A stretch of 64,000 bases of DNA, from assembly GCF_021602585.1 (NCBI RefSeq), contig NZ_BQIP01000008.1, forward strand, positions 168,044-232,043. Reading direction: 5' to 3'. The notes under the pieces are model-generated. The model was not told the DNA's origin. It was given only the letters and a program-made list of their open reading frames with translations, and ran no database searches. Position numbers and translations under genes: made by a program. Shown in pieces: positions 60,551-64,000 of the stretch. The DNA comes from Pseudomonas faucium. GTDB taxonomy: Bacteria; Pseudomonadota; Gammaproteobacteria; Pseudomonadales; Pseudomonadaceae. Every line of letters begins with the position of its first letter. Positions within the stretch are counted from its first letter, which is position 1.

Positions 60551-61150
60551 ATGCTGGACGAGCTACTTCGCCGAATGAGCAACCACCAACCGGCTTCGCT
60601 GGAAACCGACCGACGGTTCCCCGAGGCGGCGGTCCTTTTGCCCATTACCCGCAGCGAAGCGCCCGAACTGGTCCTCACCTTGCGCGCCAAGGGCCTCTCC
60701 ACCCACGGCGGCGAAGTGGCCTTCCCCGGTGGCCGACGCGACCCGGAAGACCCTGACCTGGTGTTCACCGCCCTGCGCGAGGCCGAGGAAGAAATCGGCC
60801 TGCCCCCTGGCCTGGTGGAAGTGATCGGCCCATTGAGCCCGCTGATTTCCCTGCATGGCCTGAAGGTGACGCCATTCGTCGGGCTGATTCCCGATTTCGT
60901 CGAGTACCACGCCAATGATGCGGAGATCGCGGCAGTATTCACCGTGCCGCTGGAATTCTTCCGCCAGGACCCGCGTGACCACACCCACCGTATCGATTAC
61001 CAGGGCCGCAGTTGGTACGTGCCCAGCTATCGCTATGGCGAATACAAGATCTGGGGGCTGTCGGCGATCATGATCGTCGAGCTGGTGAACCTGCTGTTCG
61101 ATGCCGGCATCAGCCTGCACCAGCCTCCCGAACGCTATATAGAAATCTGA
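60551..61150 (+). CDS. CoA pyrophosphatase-type Nudix hydrolase
   Basis: 199 residues. The NUDIX plus UPF0035 signature is present: LTLRAKGLSTHGGEVAFPGG followed by the Nudix box (GGRRDPEDPDLVFTALREAE, then EEIGLPP). This type hydrolyses coenzyme A to phosphopantetheine and ADP (NudL/YeaB family). Residues LKVTPFVGLIPDFVEY are also family-typical. It is divergent from the zinc-ribbon Nudix gene and first of a three-gene set with the carbonic anhydrase and DUF1289 genes. Confidence 0.88.
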   Translation: MLDELLRRMSNHQPASLETDRRFPEAAVLLPITRSEAPELVLTLRAKGLSTHGGEVAFPGGRRDPEDPDLVFTALREAEEEIGLPPGLVEVIGPLSPLISLHGLKVTPFVGLIPDFVEYHANDAEIAAVFTVPLEFFRQDPRDHTHRIDYQGRSWYVPSYRYGEYKIWGLSAIMIVELVNLLFDAGISLHQPPERYIEI

Positions 61151-61192
61151 GCGGGGCGCACCCCGCCGCCGTTGCCACCCTGAGGAGCGAAC

Positions 61193-61717
61193 ATGAAATA
61201 CCGCCTGGGCGACCTGCGTGTCGAAAGCCATCCCACCAGCTGGGCCGCACCCAACGCCACGCTGATCGGCCGCGTGCGCCTGCAGGCCCGCGCCAGCGTG
61301 TGGTTCGGCGCGGTGCTGCGCGGTGACAACGAGCTGATCGACATCGGCGAGGACAGCAACGTGCAAGATGGCAGCGTGATGCACACCGACATGGGCTCGC
61401 CGCTGACCCTGGGCAAGGGCGTGACCGTCGGCCACAACGCCATGCTGCATGGCTGCAGCGTCGGCGACTACAGCCTGGTCGGCATCAATGCGGTGATCCT
61501 CAATGGTGCGCGCATCGGCAAGCACTGCATCATCGGCGCCAACGCGCTGATCCCCGAAGGCAAGGAAATCCCTGACGGTTCGCTGGTGATGGGCTCGCCG
61601 GGCAAGGTGGTGCGCGAGCTGAACGAGCAGCAGAAACGCATGCTCGAGGCCAGCGCCGCGCACTACGTGCACAATGCCCAGCGCTATGCGCGGGACCTGG
61701 TGGCTGACGATGAGTGA
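61193..61717 (+). CDS. Gamma-carbonic-anhydrase-family protein
   Basis: 174-residue left-handed beta-helix protein. Hexapeptide repeats run from about residue 15 to 150. Metal ligands are seen in the order [11 protein letters not shown] (first His) and [12 protein letters not shown] (two His), giving the trimeric zinc site of YrdA/CaiE-type proteins. The C-terminal helix ([20 protein letters not shown]) packs on the barrel. Carbonic anhydrase activity is uncertain in this subgroup. GAGGAG precedes the ATG; the stop overlaps the next gene by 8 bases. Confidence 0.9.
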   Translation: MKYRLGDLRVESHPTSWAAPNATLIGRVRLQARASVWFGAVLRGDNELIDIGEDSNVQDGSVMHTDMGSPLTLGKGVTVGHNAMLHGCSVGDYSLVGINAVILNGARIGKHCIIGANALIPEGKEIPDGSLVMGSPGKVVRELNEQQKRMLEASAAHYVHNAQRYARDLVADDE

Positions 61718-61910
61718 GGCGGTTGCCGTCGAACGGCCGGTGGCGTCGCCTTGTGTGAGCATCTGTGCGCTGGATGAGCAGGATGTGTGCACCGGCTGCC
61801 AGCGCACCGTGGCCGAGATCGGCCGCTGGGGGCGGATGGACAACAACGAGCGCCGGGCGGTGCTGAAGCTGTGCCATGAGCGGGCGGTGGCGGCGGGGTT
61901 GGTCCTGTAG
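61710..61910 (+). CDS. DUF1289-family small protein
   Basis: 66 residues from the ATG at 61710 inside the end of the carbonic anhydrase gene. [20 protein letters not shown] carries the four-Cys DUF1289 motif, likely a small metal or Fe-S site, followed by [20 protein letters not shown]. The function is unknown. The stop codon TAG at 61908 is part of the adjoining REP element. Confidence 0.85.
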   Translation: MSEAVAVERPVASPCVSICALDEQDVCTGCQRTVAEIGRWGRMDNNERRAVLKLCHERAVAAGLVL

Positions 61911-62021
61911 GAGCGGCCCTGTGTCGCGAAAGGGCTGCGAAGCGGCCCCAGGGTTGTGTGCAGCGATATAGAAACTTGGGGCTGCTTCGCAGCCCTTTCG
62001 CGACACAAGGCCGCTCCTACA
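61906..62021. repeat. REP-type inverted repeat (GTAGGAGCGGCC family), second copy
   Basis: TGTAGGAGCGGCCCTGTGTC with GCGAAAGGGCTGCGAAGC, inverted after a 40-base spacer as GCAGCCCTTTCGCGACACAA and GGCCGCTCCTACA. It overlaps the end of the DUF1289 gene. Confidence 0.9.
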
Positions 62022-62087
62022 ACGAGGCGCTGCCATTGACTCGAAAATCAAGTAATCTGTGCGGCTTGCCCGACGGTCACATGCCCC

Positions 62088-62555
62088 ATGTTCTATCTCA
62101 TCGCCTATATCAGCAGCGTAGTGCTGATCAACTACGCCTTCTCCAGTGCCCCGCACCTGGACGTGATCTGGTCCGCCTGGGGCGGCCTGGTGTTCATCCT
62201 GCGCGACATGGTGCAGACCCGCTTCGGCCACGGCGCGCTGATCGCCATGCTGCTGGCCCTGGTGCTGTCCTACGTCACCTCCGAGCCTGCCATCGCCCTG
62301 GCCAGCGCCACGGCGTTCTTCATCTCCGAGCTGATCGACTGGCTGGTGTTCAGCATCACCCGCAGGCCTTTGCGCGACCGCCTGTGGCTGAGCTCGGCGC
62401 TGAGCATCCCGGTCGACACCTTCATCTTCTTCGGCATGATCGGCGCCCTGACCCCGGCCGTGATCGGCACCGCCATGGCCTCGAAATTCGCCGGCGTGAC
62501 CGCGGTGTGGCTGGCCATGGCATTTCGCGCGCGGCGGGCCGCCGTCACTGGCTGA
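62088..62555 (+). CDS. VUT-family membrane protein (queuosine-precursor transporter-like)
   Basis: 155 residues with about five hydrophobic spans. [20 protein letters not shown] and [19 protein letters not shown] contain the charged membrane motifs (RD near span 2, SELIDW) of the YhhQ/VUT family, members of which take up preQ0/preQ1. It is shorter than E. coli YhhQ (221). No preQ1 riboswitch was recognised upstream. The substrate is inferred from the family only. Confidence 0.75.
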   Translation: MFYLIAYISSVVLINYAFSSAPHLDVIWSAWGGLVFILRDMVQTRFGHGALIAMLLALVLSYVTSEPAIALASATAFFISELIDWLVFSITRRPLRDRLWLSSALSIPVDTFIFFGMIGALTPAVIGTAMASKFAGVTAVWLAMAFRARRAAVTG

Positions 62556-62631
62556 TGGTGTAGAATACCGGTCCTTTTTCAGCGGGCTGCGCCAAGCCTG
62601 GTGCGGCCCCGGACGCCTTCGAGGACCTGAA

Positions 62632-63813
62632 ATGACCCGTATCGGAACCCCATTGTCGCCTACCGCGACCCGAGTACTGCTCTGCGGCTGCGGCGAGCTG
62701 GGCAAGGAAGTGGTGATCGAGCTGCAGCGCCTGGGCGTCGAAGTGATCGCCGTGGACCGCTACGCCAATGCCCCGGCGATGCAGGTTGCGCACCGCAGCC
62801 ACGTGGTCAACATGCTCGATGGCGTGGCCCTGCGCGCGGTGATCGAAGCTGAAAAACCCCATTACATCGTCCCCGAGATCGAAGCCATCGCCACCGCCAC
62901 CCTGGTGGAGCTGGAGAACGAAGGCTTCAACGTGGTGCCGACCGCCCGCGCCACCCAGCTCACCATGAACCGCGAAGGCATCCGCCGCCTGGCTGCCGAA
63001 GAGCTCGACCTGCCGACCTCGCCCTACCACTTTGCCGACACCTTCGAGGACTACGCCAAGGCCGTGGCCGACGTCGGCTACCCGTGCGTGGTCAAGCCGG
63101 TGATGAGCTCGTCGGGCAAGGGCCAGAGCCTGCTGCGCAGCGATGCCGACCTGCACAAATCCTGGGACTACGCCCAGGAAGGCGGCCGTGCCGGCAAGGG
63201 CCGGGTGATCGTCGAGGGCTTCATCGACTTCGAATACGAAATCACCCTGCTGACCGTGCGCCACGTCGGCGGCACCACATTCCTGGAGCCGGTCGGCCAT
63301 CGCCAGGAGAAGGGCGACTATCAGGAATCCTGGCAGCCCCAGGCCATGAGCGCGAAAGCGTTGGCCGAGTCGCAGCGAGTGGCCAAGGCGGTCACCGATG
63401 CGCTGGGCGGGCGTGGCCTGTTCGGCGTGGAGCTGTTCGTCAAGGGCGACCAGGTATGGTTCAGCGAAGTGTCGCCACGCCCGCATGACACCGGCCTGGT
63501 CACTTTGATTTCCCAGGACCTGTCGCAGTTCGCCCTGCATGCCCGCGCCATCCTTGGCCTGCCGATTCCGGTGGTGCGCCAGTTCGGCCCGTCGGCGTCG
63601 GCGGTGATCTTGCCAGAAGGGCAGTCGCAGCAGACCAGCTTTGCCAACCTGGGCGCGGCGCTGAGCGAGCCGGATACGGCGATTCGCTTGTTCGGCAAAC
63701 CGGAAATCAATGGGCAGCGGCGGATGGGCGTGTGCCTGGCGCGTGATGAGTCGGTGGAAGCTGCGCGGGCCAAGGCGACCCGGGCTTCGCAGGCGGTCAA
63801 GGTCGAGTTCTGA
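62632..63813 (+). CDS. purT: Formate-dependent phosphoribosylglycinamide formyltransferase 2
   Basis: Converts GAR to FGAR with formate and ATP, the folate-free alternative to PurN. It has 393 residues. ATP-grasp domain: N-terminal [36 protein letters not shown] (ATP loop), [17 protein letters not shown], and the Mg-binding [14 protein letters not shown]. All are intact. It acts one step ahead of PurL, which is also in this window but in a separate operon. Confidence 0.96.
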   Translation: MTRIGTPLSPTATRVLLCGCGELGKEVVIELQRLGVEVIAVDRYANAPAMQVAHRSHVVNMLDGVALRAVIEAEKPHYIVPEIEAIATATLVELENEGFNVVPTARATQLTMNREGIRRLAAEELDLPTSPYHFADTFEDYAKAVADVGYPCVVKPVMSSSGKGQSLLRSDADLHKSWDYAQEGGRAGKGRVIVEGFIDFEYEITLLTVRHVGGTTFLEPVGHRQEKGDYQESWQPQAMSAKALAESQRVAKAVTDALGGRGLFGVELFVKGDQVWFSEVSPRPHDTGLVTLISQDLSQFALHARAILGLPIPVVRQFGPSASAVILPEGQSQQTSFANLGAALSEPDTAIRLFGKPEINGQRRMGVCLARDESVEAARAKATRASQAVKVEF

Positions 63814-63825
63814 TCTGAAAGTGCC

Positions 63826-63927
63826 GGGGGCCGCTTTGCGGCCCATCGCCGGCAAGCCGGCTCCCACAAGGGTTGCGCTGATGCCTGTGGGAGCCGGCTT
63901 GCCGGCGATGGGCTGCAAGGCAGCCCC
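63826..63927. repeat. REP pair downstream of purT
   Basis: GGGGGCCGCTTTGCGGCCC, then ATCGCCGGCAAGCCGGCTCC, inverted as GGAGCCGGCTTGCCGGCGAT and GGGCTGCAAGGCAGCCCC. It lies between convergent purT and the partial MFS gene. Confidence 0.9.
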
Positions 63928-63933
63928 GTTCAC

Positions 63934-64000
63934 TTACAGTTCGTTATTGCGCGTCTCTTTAAGGCACAGCACGGCAATCAAGCTGATCACCGCCGCCGCC
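63934..64000 (-). CDS. MFS transporter, C-terminal end only
   Basis: Twenty-one codons before a TAA stop, running off the window edge. The residues AAAVISLIAVLCLKETRNNE show the last membrane helix and the ETRxxx(L) tail common to metabolite-proton symporters of the MFS. The 5' part is outside the window, so the identity beyond this is unknown. Confidence 0.55.
   Translation of the reverse strand, partial: AAAVISLIAVLCLKETRNNEL

Noticed and set aside
62022-62087. preQ1 riboswitch before the VUT-family gene
   Set aside because: The 66-base gap has no recognisable preQ1 aptamer stem and A-rich tail pattern; most of it is REP border and plain sequence.

Overview
The window is a GC-rich chromosome segment from a fluorescent pseudomonad, most likely the Pseudomonas putida group. 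The evidence is the gene order edd-glk-gltR-gtrS-epimerase-gtsABCD-oprB-mutarotase / hexR / zwf-pgl-eda, and two families of short palindromic repeats (REPs) typical of that group: one with the core GCCGGCAAGCCGGCTCCCAC, one with the core GTAGGAGCGGCC...GCGAAAGGGC. No tRNA, rRNA, CRISPR array or insertion sequence was seen. Almost all DNA is coding, and most lies in short overlapping operons.

Layout. (1) 1-16.7 kb: glucose uptake and the Entner-Doudoroff pathway. This covers 6-phosphogluconate dehydratase (5' cut by the window edge), glucokinase, the GltR/GtrS two-component system, an AGE-family epimerase/isomerase, the glucose ABC transporter GtsABCD, porin OprB, hexose-6-phosphate mutarotase, the repressor HexR, and Zwf-Pgl-Eda. 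A-rich AAnAAnAA motifs lie upstream of four of these genes and suggest Crc/Hfq catabolite control. (2) 16.8-25.9 kb: housekeeping genes. LeuA is preceded by a candidate leucine leader peptide; then come an M23 peptidase, XseA, a TSUP permease, a zinc-motif hypothetical, and GuaB-GuaA. (3) 25.9-29.4 kb: three paralogous alpha-helical genes of unknown function in a less GC-rich patch. Their architecture (long amphipathic helices around a central hydrophobic segment, no signal peptide) recalls multi-component alpha-pore-forming toxins. This is the least explained part of the window. (4) 29.6-37.5 kb: a Tat-exported multicopper oxidase, TadA, MltF, PurL and a small NIF3/YqfO-like protein.

(5) 37.5-52.9 kb: an export island. 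It holds a tatABC set, gspK, a PhoX-type phosphatase with a Tat signal and lipobox, a SoxB/5'-nucleotidase-like lipoprotein whose metal-binding motifs look degenerate, and gspC-N of a type II secretion system. Two candidate PHO boxes (in front of tatA and in front of the SoxB-like gene) suggest that export apparatus and cargo are induced together by phosphate starvation. (6) 52.9-59.1 kb: a two-partner secretion pair, TpsB plus a 1508-residue filamentous-haemagglutinin-like TpsA, convergent with gspN. (7) 59.3-64 kb: an L,D-transpeptidase, two Nudix hydrolases, a gamma-carbonic anhydrase, a DUF1289 protein, a VUT-family membrane protein, PurT, and the 3' end of an MFS transporter.

All assignments come from reading the sequence and remembered family motifs. 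No database search was run.
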